From NCBI GenBank assembly GCA_964019695.1, contig OZ026515.1, positions 77,057,144 through 77,121,143 of the forward strand: 64,000 bases of DNA, in the 5' to 3' direction. The stretch is from Loripinus fragilis (lineage: Eukaryota; Mollusca; Bivalvia; Lucinida; Lucinidae). Below are positions 1-11,884 of the stretch, piece by piece. The notes under the pieces are model-generated. The model was not told the origin of the DNA. It saw only the letters and a list, made by a program, of their open reading frames with translations, and searched no databases. The first letter of the stretch is position 1; every line of letters begins with the position of its first letter. The translations under genes were made by a program, and so were the position numbers.

Positions 1-206
1 TATTTTAGCACAATACCTTCATCTATTACCTAAACATTGACAAGACTTACCAAAATAAGACACTTGCATGACTATAACAAGGAGGACAATAGTAGGAATG
101 AGCAATTCTCGTTGATGATGTAGTGTTGAATGGTGTAAATTCATTTTGATAATTCGATAGTCTGTAGCACCGGACTGATAACAGTCATACACTGTAAAAT
201 AGAATA

Positions 207-1157
207 AAATGGATATATTTACAAACAAATAGAGTGTCATTTACATGTTTAGTCTACTGATATATTTACAACCAAACATAGTGCCATTTACACGTTAAGT
301 CTACTGATATATTTACAAACAAACATAGTGCAACTTACATGTTAAGTCTACTGATATATTTACAAACAAAATATAGTGTCATAACATGTTTAGTCTACTG
401 AATCAATATATTTAAAACAAACATATTGACATTTACATATTTAGTCTACTGATATATTTACAAACCAAACATAGTGCCATTTACATGTTTCTACTGATAC
501 ATTTACAAACCAAACATAGTGCCATTTACATGTTTAGGCTACTGATATATTTACAAACCAAACATAGTGCCATTAACATGTTTAGTTTACTGCTATATTT
601 AAAAACAGACATATTGCGATCTACATGTTTAGTCTACTGATATATTTACAAAAAAACATAGTGCCATTTGCAAATTGAGTCTCCTGATATATTCACAAAC
701 CAAACATAGTGTCATTTACATGTTAAGGCTACTGATTTATTTACAAACAAAACATAGCGTCATTTACATGTTTAGTCTACTGATATTTTAACAAACAAAC
801 ATAATGCGATTTACATGTTAAGTCTACTGATATACTTACAAACAAACATAGCGTCCTTGACATGTTTAGTCTACTGATATATTTACAAACAAACATAATG
901 TCATTGACATGTTTAGTCTACTGATATATTTACAAACAAAATAGTCCAATGTGCATGTTTAGTCTACTGATATATTTACAAACCAAACATAATGACATTT
1001 ACATGTTTAGTCTACTGATATTTTATAAACAAACATAGTGCCATTGACATGTTTAGTCTACTGATATATTTACAAACAAACACAGTGCCATTTACATTTT
1101 TAGTCTACTGATATATTTTCAAACAAACATAGTGCCATTTACATGCCTAGTCTACCG
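207..1157. repeat. Minisatellite, about 47-48 bp unit, about 20 copies
   Basis: The motif TAGTCTACTGATATATTTAC followed by AAACAAACATAGTGCC and a short TTTACATGT stretch recurs every 46-49 bp from about 207 to 1157. Copies differ by point changes and small indels (for example TTTACTGCTAT near 585). The period is not a multiple of three and no open frame crosses it, so it is non-coding. Confidence 0.93.
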
Positions 1158-1590
1158 TTTATAATTTCTTAGATCTCTGTAAAATTGTTTTGATAGCATT
1201 TTTCTTTAATACTCGGCATCCACGCAAGAAATATTCCTTGGTGTATAACAAACTGCACCAGTATGGATGCCAGATCTGACACTTTGATGTAAGGTCGCAG
1301 CAAGGTCAGTCAAATATGTGTATTTTTTATATCAAAAGGCTACATGTATCAGGGTATTTCAATTATAGTCTTTTGGCTAAATATCAACAGTCAGATGTAA
1401 AAAATATATTGATTAGAATATTTTGTGGAATGTTTTATGATAGAATTAGACACTTTCCGCTATGAAAATGAATTTGGTATAGATTAATACTTGAACATTA
1501 TCAACGGCAATCAGGCCTCGAGGTTATAAAACTTGAGTACAGTCTGAGAATGAACTTCAGTTTTATAACCACGAGGCCAGGTCTAAAATT
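1158..1590. other. No gene recognised
   Basis: AT-rich sequence between the minisatellite and dispersed repeat family B. I see no splice-flanked coding island or repeat structure here. Confidence 0.5.
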
Positions 1591-1870
1591 GAATTTAGTA
1601 TGACCAGGAAATACCACAATCACTCCACGGCACCGAGAGAAAGAGTCATCGAACACTAACAGAGCAACCAGTTCTCTTTTTTCTATCAAGACTAGAAAAA
1701 TTAGGACACAAAGTACTGAATAAATAAACAGGGACCAAACACAGAATCCCCACAAACAAAGGGAGCAATAATAAACAATAAATCAACAACAAAAGATTCG
1801 CCGCCTTAAAACGGACAGCAGCCTAGCCCACTAGAGGCGGGGCATTTTACTGGTACCAAATCTTTTCCCT
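1591..1870 (-). repeat. Dispersed repeat family B, copy 1
   Basis: It contains GACCAGGAAATACCACAATC, a CAACCAGTTCTCTTTTTTCT segment, ACAGGGACCAAACACAGAAT and ACAAAGGGAGCAATAATAAA. The same ordered blocks occur at 8860-9005, 28195-28420 and 57545-57790, and in the opposite orientation at 8575-8760. An 84-codon open frame crosses it but is not conserved between copies, so it is treated as a repeat. Confidence 0.7.
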
Positions 1871-1975
1871 AGATTCAGTTGTTGTTAAAACAAAAACAAT
1901 GTTTAGCTCGCGTGGAGGCTTCCTAACTAATGCAATGTATCATCCCAGAGTTATAATCAAATTAACACACCATTA

Positions 1976-2132
1976 TGAATCGAAGAACAGGCCTCAAGAC
2001 TCACGGATACTCAGAGCTAAAGAAAAACACAAGTTGAGCCACGGTGGGCCCAGCGAAAGACACGCATTAGGCACCAACCAACCGATTGAAGCTTTACATC
2101 AGGGTCGTTATTTAGTCTGAGGACTGACTCGC
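1976..2132 (-). repeat. Fragment of repeat family A (Penelope-like element 3' region)
   Basis: The blocks AGAGCTAAAGAAAA, CACGGTGGGCCCAGC, AAAGCTTTACATCAGGG and AGTCTGAGGACTGAC match 24140-24305 and partly 9480-9580. The CTGA..CTGACCC..CGTGCAATTAAAG end of family A lies at the C-terminal coding end of the RT at 10300-10370, so these are probably its truncated 3' fragments. Confidence 0.55.
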
Positions 2133-3655
2133 ATTCATGCACTTAAGGAGGAAATCATGCCTGTAGCTATATACCATCTGTGGTCACTTAATGAAAATGC
2201 TCATAAATATTAAACCACATTGTATATTGTCATCATATTTTGCATACACATGCATGTTAACATTATCTAACAACTGACATGTGTAACAACCTTTTGTGAT
2301 TTGCGAAGGTTTGCTGAGCATCGTTCCAGCTGGTTGTGGTCATTTAGTGATTATGCTCATAACTGTCGAACCACATGGTATATTTAGATGAAATATTGCA
2401 TATTTATTTATTTTAAATTGTCCAGCCAATGGTATGTAAAATAGTAACGAGGCTTAGCCGAGCATCATTTTGACCAGTCGAGGTTTTTCAGCAAAAATGC
2501 TCATAAATCATGCACCGCACAACATATTTTGATCATTTCTTTTCGCATACTTAATGCTTAGCCGTGCATAAGTCTGGCAGGTCGTGGTCATGGATTCCAT
2601 TGCAAAAACAGTGGAGGGTCATTGATAAGGCCTAATTGACTGAAACTAGCTAGTCTTGCTCATATAATTTACACGCTATAATTTCAGTTCGTGGGTGCAT
2701 TATTTGTTTTCAAGAACATATTTGGTTACAATTTTGTTTAAACTGCATCTATATTAGAAATATTCCTTTAAATAGAGACACAATTAGCAAACAGTATTGT
2801 GTATACCATTCTACGAGGGGCATCATATAAATAGCGTGATTTTCTATGATAATAAATGTATGTGTACCACTTTAACCTCACATTACTTGGAACAACTTGT
2901 TGCACATGCTACGGCATATCAACTTTTAACAGAAAGTAAAGTCACTTGTTTCTTAGAAACGGAAAAAGGTTATTAAAGCTTACGTGGCTGGATGTCTTCA
3001 AATGATAACAATGGTTACTGGCATGTGCAAATCGGTTCCAAAAATGATCTGGTTTATAAACTACAGCATAGAGTAACTATGTTTACTGTTCAAAAGAGAC
3101 AAAAATGCAAACTTATGAACTCAGAAATGGGGGTAGGGGTCACGAGTTGGCACTTAAATTATCGTTGTTTGGTATAGAATCTGTCACTTACCCTTAAACT
3201 ATTAAATATATTCTATATTTTAAAACAGCGTCTTTAAAAAGCAATTATCAAATGTGTCCCTTGTTGCCTAGACCATATAAGTAATCCAAGTTCCCATAAT
3301 TCCGTGCCAGGCAATCGAAACTTACATGTACATGTGAATGACCATAGTTTATATGTAACATTGAGAACAATGAAACAAGAACAAAGTAAATGCCAAAATA
3401 TGTTAAGATACATGATAATAGTTGAATTTCAGTCTGTGTTTTTGTATGAGGAAAATGCGACCAGGTTGGCTTTAATATCATTAATTAGTTGCTAAGCAAC
3501 AAACAACCTTACTTTCCTCAATTTGTTTTAGATATATTCTTGCATGTTCGATAAGTTATGCCACATAAAAATTACATTTCAATCTTCTGCACAAGGTCAG
3601 AAATAGACTCATTTCTTAGTCTACTTCAGCTTAATTGAATAATTGACCAAGCAAC
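2133..3655. other. No gene recognised
   Basis: AT-rich DNA. The open frames of 61-77 codons on both strands (2992-3177, 3248-3481, 3304-3495) overlap each other, lack domain features or plausible splice flanks, and are treated as chance. Confidence 0.5.
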
Positions 3656-4939
3656 ATATACTCAATAAAAAGTTAAGGAAATTGTGTTTAAGGGGTTATG
3701 AGAAAATTTTAAACTTATTAAGTTCACAGTATTATAATTTGTCTATTTTTAGATGTTTTTAGCACCTATAGCGGCTTATAAAATCAATGTCAAAGTTGAT
3801 TGGTCTTCACACCATTTTCGCAACATTTCCTATACTGATCAAACATGGGTTTTCATGCAATAACGTTCGCCAAGTCCTTGGGGAGATTTAAAAAAACGAG
3901 AGTGACAGGTCTGGTTGTTAAATAGGCAAACTTGATCAGTCAATCATGGGCCTGTTGTCTTCATGCCAGTACCAGGCCTAGGGTGATAATACAAGAACAC
4001 ATCTCGCCAGAATCATCAAAATTTCTTTCGCACTGTGACCGGCCTGTGCGCTCATCAGACATGTCTACAATTATGCATGTGTAGGTAATTTTTGGACAGA
4101 TGGTCCGAGACATAATTCTGGCACCAAGAAACCTGCAGGATGTCGATGCGGCGTTACAGGAGGAATTGAGGCTGATCCCTCAGCACCAAATCACCAGAAT
4201 TATTCGGAGTATATGAAGTTGGTGCGATTCCTAATGGGGACACATTCATTACTGAAGGCATGTTTATCTTCCAAATGTGACATTTGAGGCTATCAAGTTA
4301 ATCAAGTTTTGAAATCTTACATCTTATTCGCGAGTTTTGCGCCAAGAGAGGCAATACTCAGTATACACCTTTTTCGCGAAAAATGACTTTGACCCCTAGG
4401 TTAAATGACACAGTGCCACAACAAGGGTATTAATTTAGCAAACTAAAGGAAACATTTTTTTCAACCGATGAAATGTATCTTAACAAATGAATAAAAAATG
4501 AATGATTGTTTGTATCGGTGTTCTTTTGTTCTATGAGTTTCTGAGATTTCCTTAAAGAGACTTAGTCTGCAACTATGAACATTTTTCGAAAAAATCTATT
4601 TTCTTTTTAAATCATTTGTAAAAGTAGAATTAAGTTATGTTTTTACAATAAATCTGTTCACCATAGCTTAAAACTGCATGGAAAAGTGAATTATCTTATA
4701 AAAACAGGTGTGTTTCTCTTGTTGGTAATTATTTGCGTCCCTCCAATAATTAAAGACAGTTAATATTTAGCATGAATGCTGTTGTTTTGATACTGATAAT
4801 TTGTTAAGATTTACAAAATTGGTCAAATATATACCTGATTTTTTTTTGCTGTGTTCTTGAAAAATAAAAACATTATTTCTAAAATTAAAAGATCAAAAGT
4901 TACAGACTATGCAGCTTTAACTTTTTGTTGAGTATATAT
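3656..4939 (+). mobile_element. Tc1/mariner-type DNA transposon, decayed, with TIRs
   Basis: Left terminus ATATACTCAATAAAAAGTTA (from 3656) and right terminus TTAACTTTTTGTTGAGTATA (from 4917, reaching about 4939) are imperfect inverted repeats of about 22 bp, next to TA dinucleotides as expected for Tc1/mariner insertion. Inside, 4099-4260 translates (plus strand) to a stretch with LAPRNLQDVDAALQEE and LIPQHQITRIIRS, the C-terminal 'ALQEEW..IPQ..I..LI.SM' region of Tc1 transposases, with in-frame stops afterwards. The 1.28-kb size fits a Tc1-like element. The catalytic DDE part is not recognisable, so the element is dead. Confidence 0.75.
4099..4260 (+). pseudogene. Tc1-type transposase C-terminal fragment
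   Basis: An open stretch of about 43 codons reads VRDIILAPRNLQDVDAALQE and continues to IPQHQITRIIRSI before a TGA; SWCDS and a second stop follow. This matches the conserved tail of Tc1 transposases (helix with ALQEEW, then IPQ, then the SMRRRC-like end). Transposases of this family are about 340 residues, so only a remnant survives. It lies inside the TIR-bounded element at 3656-4939. Confidence 0.7.
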
Positions 4940-5103
4940 CACCACAGCAGATACTGACCACCAACAGTTGTAAGCCTAGTAATCTAATGGTCCAATGATG
5001 TTTGAGAAAGTTAATGGAAAGATTCTGTTAGTCAGCATACAATCATGACTTATTACGTCTTAGCTTTGTTTGGAACAATATGAAATCATGTTTATAACAA
5101 GTA

Positions 5104-6229
5104 ATATATACTCATGTCCAATGAAAACGCACCACCTTCAAAAATGACTATATTTATATCTTTTTAACGACGTAATATTTTTTTTTTGCAATTGCGTCTT
5201 ATTGTACTGTGGCAATTCATTAAGTTACTGATAGGTCTTTAAACCGAATGGTCTCTGATGACCCGTGCTGGAAGCATTTAACAAAACAACTGTCAAAACA
5301 GAACGTCACACAACCAGCCATCGAATATGTCAGAATTTTCAAAGGCATTATTCTCGCATTTTTCTGTGCGCAAATTACAAAGATACTCTAAATTTATAGT
5401 CTGGAAAAGCCATCTTGCCTTGAAAGCGGCTATAACGTCACGATGTGACGCCAGTAGCATTGACTAGCGCGTAAAATCGAAAAATCAAGGAATCCTTTTT
5501 TTACTGATGCAAAATAACGACAAGATCGTAGCAAGAATATTTCTTTCTCGTTAACATCGACGGACCGTAGGTATCAACGTTTTTTTATAAACATCAAACA
5601 CTAAAAGCTCGTATACAAAAAACTAAGTGTATCTGTGTTGAACTTAATGTTAGATAATACTCGCACCAACAGATGCACACTAATTTTAGAAGATTTAACG
5701 TGCTAGCGTTACAAACAATGGCTGGCGACGCGCTCAAAGATGACGTGAATGATGCAACCTCAATTTTTAGAGGATTTTGATGACGTTTTGTATGTGTGTG
5801 GGTTTGCACGACGGAAACACTAGGACTGTAGAAACCGCGATTAAACATTTTACATCGAGTTTTGTCGGACCACGCCATATTTAAGCTTACATAGTGACGT
5901 TGTTTGCGTTAGTGTAGTATTAGGTGTTGCGTCACAACTCCCAAAGTTGTGGCGAAATGACAGTGTATCTACTTGCAAACAGAAACATTTAAACTAGACT
6001 TAAGGGTCTTATTGTATAACAATGATAACATGTGATTAAAGCTTTTTGGAGGCTGACGTTACCAGGTTACGTCATGTGTTAACGGGGTCACTAAGATTTT
6101 TTTTTTTTTTTTGCGAAAACATTGCATTTGTCCTAAACATCAAATATAAATAACACAGTTTTGCACAGCTTTTGATAGGCAACAACTATGCGCAAGAGTG
6201 GTGCATTTTCATTGGACATGAGTATATAT
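5104..6229. mobile_element. Non-autonomous TIR element, 1.13 kb
   Basis: Left end ATATATACTCATGTCCAATG at 5104 continues to CGCACCACC. Right end at 6200-6229 is its near-perfect reverse complement, giving about 30 bp of TIR. The ATATACTCA start resembles the neighbouring Tc1-type element at 3656, so it may belong to a related superfamily with TA target sites. No transposase frame is visible inside. Confidence 0.72.
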
Positions 6230-6319
6230 TGCATCCTACATGCAGTAAATTACCAATTAAGAAATAAGGTAATGGTTATTTTTGCTGTTTGCTTACAAAA
6301 CGTTTTATTAAAATTTGAA

Positions 6320-6415
6320 TAAAACTGAAAAATACCAGCCAGCAACCCTTAAACAGGAAATGGACTGGTCCAATTGATAAGAGTTGGAAATTCCATTCGG
6401 CACCCTTACTTAATT
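6320..6415 (+). repeat. Dispersed repeat family E, copy 1
   Basis: TTGAATAAAACTGAAAAATACC, CAGCAACCCTTAAACAGGAA, ATGGACTGGTCCAATT and AATTCCATTCGGCA closely match 23220-23310, which lies beside a GATCAGACGC palindrome. Confidence 0.75.
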
Positions 6416-6532
6416 AAGTGATCATGCTTCTAAATGTCTAAGCAATTACATTCCTAGACTAGCAACACTTCATGCTTCATAGTTAAGTCATGGCAACAGG
6501 ATCAAAACAATTAGGGAACTAGGCTCTTTATC

Positions 6533-6671
6533 GTCCGTGCTCGATAAGAGTAGGGTGACGAAACAGATTAACAGTAAGGTGTATTAAAGAAAACCCTATA
6601 TTTGTCCAATCAGGTGAATAAAGTACCATAACGTGACCAACTACATAACTCTTCTCTTATCGAGCACGGAC
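6533..6671. mobile_element. Short MITE, 139 bp, perfect 18-bp TIRs
   Basis: GTCCGTGCTCGATAAGAG at 6533-6550 is the exact reverse complement of 6654-6671. The 103-bp interior has no open frame. No target-site duplication longer than 2 bp is obvious. Confidence 0.82.
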
Positions 6672-7383
6672 TCCTGCAGTTTAAATTGGCTCAAAACAAG
6701 CAAAACAACAACAGCAAAATTACCTGATCCTAAATGCGAGCAGCACACCAATTACAACCTAGAAAAAATAATCCGTTAGAATTCTCCAAAATTAATAGTG
6801 GCGGTATTGATGGTAATATAATGAATCAAGTACCCACGTCTCCCAGAGATTACTCATATAAAACACTTGTTCCAACCCTAGACTATTGATTGCGAGGCTG
6901 TCGTGTGCTGCACACAAAGGAAAACAGAAGCCTATTTTATTTGATCACAAGATTCCACATATAAAGCTATTAAAAGGATTGTCGATGAATTTTGTTGCAA
7001 TTTAAACCACGCATGTTGTGAATTATATCGGAAGTTTACCGCATTTACAGTAGCATACATTAACTATGACCAATAAACGCGAGGCAGGTCCTACATCAAT
7101 GACATCAATCCCTTTCGTATTTGAAAAGACGCTAGATCATTGCGTGCATGCTGATGGTGTGATACATTTCAGTACAGTGCATACGCGTATTCAAAACAGA
7201 TAACAGCTTATATTATTAAGCCTTCATACATGTATCTTACTTATTTTTTTTCTTAGCAGGTGCTATATTAGACAACAGCCAAGATCGGAGCTCGAATTTT
7301 TGACAAATTGAATGTTACTTTACATATTTTTGTGAATTTGTCATTTTGGACAGTCCATGTGGTAACAATTCTAATAATATCAC
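6672..7383. other. No gene recognised
   Basis: AT-rich sequence without a recognisable coding island, repeat or hairpin. Confidence 0.45.
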
Positions 7384-8252
7384 GCTAGAAAACCACTGTG
7401 CTCGAACAGCGCAGTCATTGCGCGTTGGTCTCAGTCGACGAGGGCACAAATCACACTATTTTAGGGTACTGTGATCCATTTTATAGGCATGTTCTTTACA
7501 ACTATAAATGTTCACGATAGTTTTCTTCATTTGAAATTATCACTATGGTATTGCAGTCCATTCTAGCTCAATGGGAGCCTTGAAATTAAAAAAAAACCAG
7601 TTAAGTACCAGCCGATTTCTGGCTAGCCGGTGGGAATGTATGTATCTATGTAAGTCATAAGTTATAATTTAATGGTATCGCATAATAGTATGAAAAAGTG
7701 AAGGGATAGAAAATTTAGCATATTTCTATATATTATTTGCGGAGATGCACACCATTTTTAGCTGTACGCAAAATCTGAATAGTCAAAAGAATTGCACCAG
7801 TGTTTGAGGGTCTAAATAAATCAATATGTTGCAATCGACTAATCGATCACTGGGACAGAACACCCGATATACAGTACTACGCGTACAGTATGAAAACCTT
7901 GAGTAACTTTCAAAATGCTCTGCCCTCAGATTTCAAACTTTTTGCATATAAAAGTAATGATAGTTTGAATTGTATCTAAAGAAAGCATAAATTTCAGAAC
8001 ATAAACAAAAATGCCTTTCATCGTGTTTTAGGAAAAATAAAATCACATTTTGGTGCTGTATCGACTATCGCTCAGTCAGATAAAACACAGCTGGACATAC
8101 AACTACTCTAAACAGCGAAGAATGTTTTCAGGAGTAAAATATTTAAAAAAAATACCCTTCTTAACAGTCAGGTACAATATTTTGTGCCCTCGTTGACTGT
8201 AACGAACCCTTGATGACTGCGTTGTTCGAGTACAGTGGTTCTCTAGCGTGAA
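7384..8252. repeat. Inverted pair of dispersed repeat family C
   Basis: Copy 1 (minus, about 7384-7455) and copy 2 (plus, about 8176-8252) are reverse complements. Both carry CACGCTAGA(A/G)AACCACTG, a TCGAACAGCGCAGTCAT-like block and TCGACGAGGGCACAAA, read on the appropriate strand. Further single copies are at 59990-60060 (minus) and 63630-63700 (plus). The roughly 720 bp between the arms has no coding signal. The pair may bound one element. Confidence 0.6.
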
Positions 8253-8574
8253 TATCTGCTCAAATAATTTGGAAAACGGATTCTGCAAAAATTGTAAACA
8301 TCAAAATTTGAAAACACCACAGTATGTCAAGTACCTACTGTAGTGCCAACCAAGGGTGACAGTGATGTTATAGCTTGTTTACAATTATTAAGTAAAGCAT
8401 TAACTTGTACACTCCACTTTTGCTAACGTGAATCAATAGATCACATGTGCATTTATCATATCCTGTGGATAGGATTAATACAGAAGTGATATATCGATTC
8501 TAAGTCCTTGATAACGTTGTAAACAAAACATGACGCCACTGTCACTCTTGGCTGGAAGGACAGTTAGTGCCCTT

Positions 8575-8760
8575 TCTGCCTTTGCAAAACATCTCGCTGA
8601 AGAAGAGAGAGCTGGTTGCTTTACTCCAATTGTGATATTGCTGGCTTGTTCAAGTTCTTTGTCTCTTCCTCGCGGTATTCTGGGTTGGTCTGTGGTCTGC
8701 GATAGTGGCATTTCCTCGTCATACTCACTTTCTTTTCGGTTTCATATAATTTCTTGTCGA
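8575..8760 (+). repeat. Dispersed repeat family B, copy in plus orientation
   Basis: GAAGAAGAGAGAGCTGGTTG, TCTCTTCCTCGCGG, TGGTCTGTGGTCTGCGATAG and CTCGTCATACTCACTTTC match family B read on the minus strand elsewhere (28195-28515). A 128-codon open frame (8530-8916) covers it. The frame is shared only as repeat sequence and has no domain, so no gene is called. Confidence 0.6.
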
Positions 8761-8859
8761 TGTTTGGTGACATATATCAAGTTAAGCTTTGTTGCATCAG
8801 TAACAATCTTAAGCAGCTCCGCGTCTAGTAACGTCATCAAAACGGCGGCCGTCGCAATT

Positions 8860-9005
8860 AAAGTAAAGCAACCAGCTCTCTCCCATCAGCGTAATCATGG
8901 TAATATGCAAAAGTAGAAACGACCCTAAGTACTGCTTAACAAAGTAAGGACCAAACACAAAATACTACAAAACAATGGGAGCAACAATGAACAATGAATC
9001 ATAAA
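8860..9005 (-). repeat. Dispersed repeat family B, copy interrupted by a hAT-like MITE
   Basis: AAAGCAACCAGCTCTCTCCC, AGGACCAAACACAAAATACTAC and GGGAGCAACAATGAACAATG are in the same order as at 1640-1790 and 28290-28410. The copy stops at the MITE at 9007 and resumes at about 9356 with CAACAGAACCACACACAACC and GAACGGGCAGCCGC. Confidence 0.65.
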
Positions 9006-9006
9006 C

Positions 9007-9355
9007 CAGGGTTCATACAGGCAAGTTTGAGTAAAATTCAAGGACTTTTTCAAGGACTAAAAGTTGAGGAAAAATCCTGATTTAAGTGTAAATTCTACTT
9101 CAAAATGCTAGACTGAGATAATGGAGATAATAGTACTAGAAAAGTAGTATACAAATGCTGCACCAAATAAAGGCACAGCAATTTTATTCTGATTTTTATC
9201 AACAGTGTTAAGTCCTACAGAAAATAGGAGAATTCAATGATTTTTCAACGCATTTGAGTGATTTTCAGATACTTTTCAAGGCATATTGAATTTTCAAGGA
9301 CTTTTCACGAAAGCCCTCTAAATTCAAGTACTTTCAAGCCTGTGCGAACCCTGTA
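9007..9355. mobile_element. hAT-like MITE nested in repeat family B
   Basis: The left end is AGGGTTCATACAGGCAAGTT and the right end contains AAGCCTGTGCGAACCCTG, an inverted pair of CAGGGTTCGCACAGGC type. The body is full of TTTTCAAGGACT motifs in both orientations near the ends. CAGGG termini are typical of hAT elements. An 8-bp target duplication is not clean (about TCATAAAC / TAAGCAAC). Confidence 0.65.
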
Positions 9356-9590
9356 AGCAACAGAACCACACACAACCTTAGAACGGGCAGCCGCTGAATC
9401 CACTGTGTGTGCGTGTGTGCATGCGGCGTCGGTGAAACATAGAAAAGGGCTTTCAAATCATAGACAGCTAGCCGGTTGAGTCACGGAGGGCCCAGACAAA
9501 GGCAAATATCAGTCACTGACCAATCAATGAAAGCGTCATGCCAGGGTAGTCATTGAGTCTGAGGCAATTAAATAGGAAACTGTAGTAATA
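9356..9590. repeat. Continuation of families B and A after the MITE
   Basis: Resumes family B (ACCTTAGAACGGGCAGCCGC), then gives family A blocks: GTTGAGTCACGGAGGGCCCA, CCAATCAATGAAAGCGTC and TAGTCATTGAGTCTGAGG. Confidence 0.5.
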
Positions 9591-9869
9591 AACCGTTATG
9601 AAGACTGCCGCAAAATATCCTAGCTATATCCACTACCGACACTTGGACGATTGTTTTTCCTAAAAATGAATTTTCTTCATCTTTGAAATTTTGTAGTATA
9701 GTTAATTTAAGAGTAATAAACTAAAAAAAGAGAACATTTATCGTCTAGTTTTTAAGCGACAGTTAGTCATTATATGGCTTGTATTGGCTTTTTATGCATA
9801 TTCTCTGAATCTCTTTGAGATAAGAATAATTTATCGTTACTTAATTTAAAAAAAAATATCTTAATTTCA

Positions 9870-10299
9870 AACAAGATGTCAGCCCTTTCCCAGCAGGTGA
9901 CCACAAGGCATCAACAAACAGATGTGCATGAAAGCATAACAAAACAAAACAGAAATAACATGAAAGGTCCTCAAAAGAAGCACCGCCTTGGAACGGTCAG
10001 TAAAAATATTTCACTGGAGGGCTTAAACCGGTTTAACGGTGCACCAACCTCACTCTTAGTTCAGATGTGGATCAAGACACATAGATTTTTGGTTTGCATG
10101 AAAGACCCCTAACTTATCAAAGCATCATCTCATAGAACATATGATTCAAGATATAAAAAAAAGATAAAGCAAGGATAAGGACTCAACAGTAAATAAAACT
10201 GAATACCTGAGCAAAAGAAACCCAACAGGTAAACCCCCGGTGGGCCTGACAACACCCAAAGCATCAGGCCCCTACCATCTTATCAGTAGATAAGTCTTT
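9870..10299 (-). mobile_element. 3' non-coding part of the Penelope-like element (family A consensus)
   Basis: It contains CCTTTCCCAGCAGGTGACCA, AAGAAGCACCGCCTTGGAAC, TTAAACCGGTTTAACGGTGC and TTTGCATGAAAGACCCCTAA, then GTAAACCCCCGGTGGGCCTG. The same ordered blocks occur at 20015-20640 and 28425-29040. It lies directly downstream of the RT C-terminus, so it is read as that element's 3' region. The plus-strand 78-codon frame (9876-10112) is a by-product. Confidence 0.6.
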
Positions 10300-11880
10300 A
10301 AGTCGGAACCGTACTAGAGTCTGAAGTCCGACCCACCGGCGTGCAATTAAAGAGGAAAGCAAAGTTGTCAACCGTGATTGCGTTGACCACAAAGCATGCA
10401 GTCTGCTGCAATACATTATTGTTACAACCAATCTTTTTATAATTGGAAATTATTTTAATGAACTGCGCTGAAAAATGACCAGAGCCAACAATCTTCTATT
10501 TATACACCAAGTCATCATAGAATTCAGGTTCCGAAAGTCCTGGACGCAAGAGAGGTTTAAGTCCAATTTGGAATTTAGATATCAAATCGTCTATAAAAAT
10601 TAGAAAAGGTTTTGCAAAGTTTGTGATACCGATAGCCTGGTTTAAGCAGTTTCTGAGTTAACAATTTATTGCAAGTGTTAAAGCCAGCAACATGGCTAGA
10701 TGCTCTAACAAAACGAACGAGTTGAGAGATATCGACTCCATAGTATGTAGAGCGAGGAACATCACCATCTAAAATTGGAAAATTGACAATTTCAAAATCA
10801 AAGTCGTCACGTTTATCATGCATTTTGGTAGAAACAGTATCATTAGAAATTGACAAATGCAAGTCTAAAAACGCGGCTTCGGCATCATAGGTATTAGCTG
10901 TATTAATTTGAAGGGTATATTTGACTTACCATATTGTCAAAATAAACACTATCAAAGTTTAAAATATCGTCCAAATACCTGGATGTAGTGTTAAAAGGAT
11001 CAATAATATCAGCCTGCTAATCATTAGAAAGAGACATCATAAAGTCCCTTTCATAACAAAACAGGAATAAATCTGCAACCAAGGGAGTACAATTAGTACC
11101 CATAGGAATCCAAACTACTTGTCTGTATCAACTTGGTGACAAATCGAATAAAATTGTTGTCCAGCAAAAAGGTCAGCGCATCACATATATTTTGACAAGA
11201 CCATGCATGATTTTTTTAGGTTTTACTGAAGTAAAAAACGCGTTTCTGTCGTCACATGCAAGGTAAGGAGAGCCTTCTCTAGTGAAGGCTCTTTTAATAA
11301 GATCAATAAGTTTGTCTTCAATTAAATTATGAGGTAAAGTAGTGTAAAGAGTTGAAAAATCAGAAGTAGACAAACTGGTCGCATTGAAATCTCTAGCTTT
11401 AAGTTTATCTAAAATTTCACCTGAATTTTTATTGACCAAAATAGATTTTTACCGGATTTCTTAAATACCTTTTCACAGTACTTGATAACATATTTTAACA
11501 GCTGTAAGACACAAGGTTAACAATTTAGAAAGTTCTGTAGTCGTACAAGAAATAGTAATAGCAATAAATCTTGCTTTATAGGGGTTTTATTTGAGTTTAG
11601 GTAACCAGTACAACGTAGGAACTTTGTCTTGGTTTTCTTTAGCTTTGACACCAAAACGTAGGGCTGTATGATAACCATGCCCATCGACAACCACCCTCTC
11701 ATTCAAAGAAGGCTGCAGTTTATAGGCATTGGTATCAACAAGCTCACGCTTAAGAGTATTGATATAATAAGATCGTCAAACAAATACAACATTGTAAGCA
11801 ACTCTATCTGCTGGAACCAAAATTAGTTCATATGAAAATCCTGGATACCTCGTTTAAGATAACGAAAAGAAGATTAAGAT
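10300..11880 (-). pseudogene. Degenerate Penelope-like reverse transcriptase
   Basis: The minus-strand frames, read 11880 down to 10300, give successive RT pieces: VPADRVAYNVVFV; NERVVVDGHGYHTALRFGVK; VPTLYWLPKLK (the 'LPK(L/I)HK' motif of Penelope-like RTs); STSDFSTLYTTLPHN (motif with the first catalytic Asp); IPMGTNCTPLVADLFLF; RYLDDILNF (catalytic YxDD core); and a C-terminal region with FPILDGDVPRSTYYGVDISQ, YRYHKLCKTFSNFYRR and VLQQTACFVVNAITVDN. Several stops (for example after FMMSLSND) and frameshifts break it, so it is inactive. No GIY-YIG endonuclease was recognised; it may be missing or diverged. The assignment to Penelope-like elements is from motif recall, not alignment. A second fragment of the family is at 54974-55243. 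Confidence 0.75.
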
Positions 11881-11884
11881 TAAA

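Noticed and set aside
8530..8916. 128-codon plus-strand open frame
   Set aside because: It covers dispersed repeat family B in one orientation and another family B segment in the other. No domain, and similar frames occur in other repeat copies.
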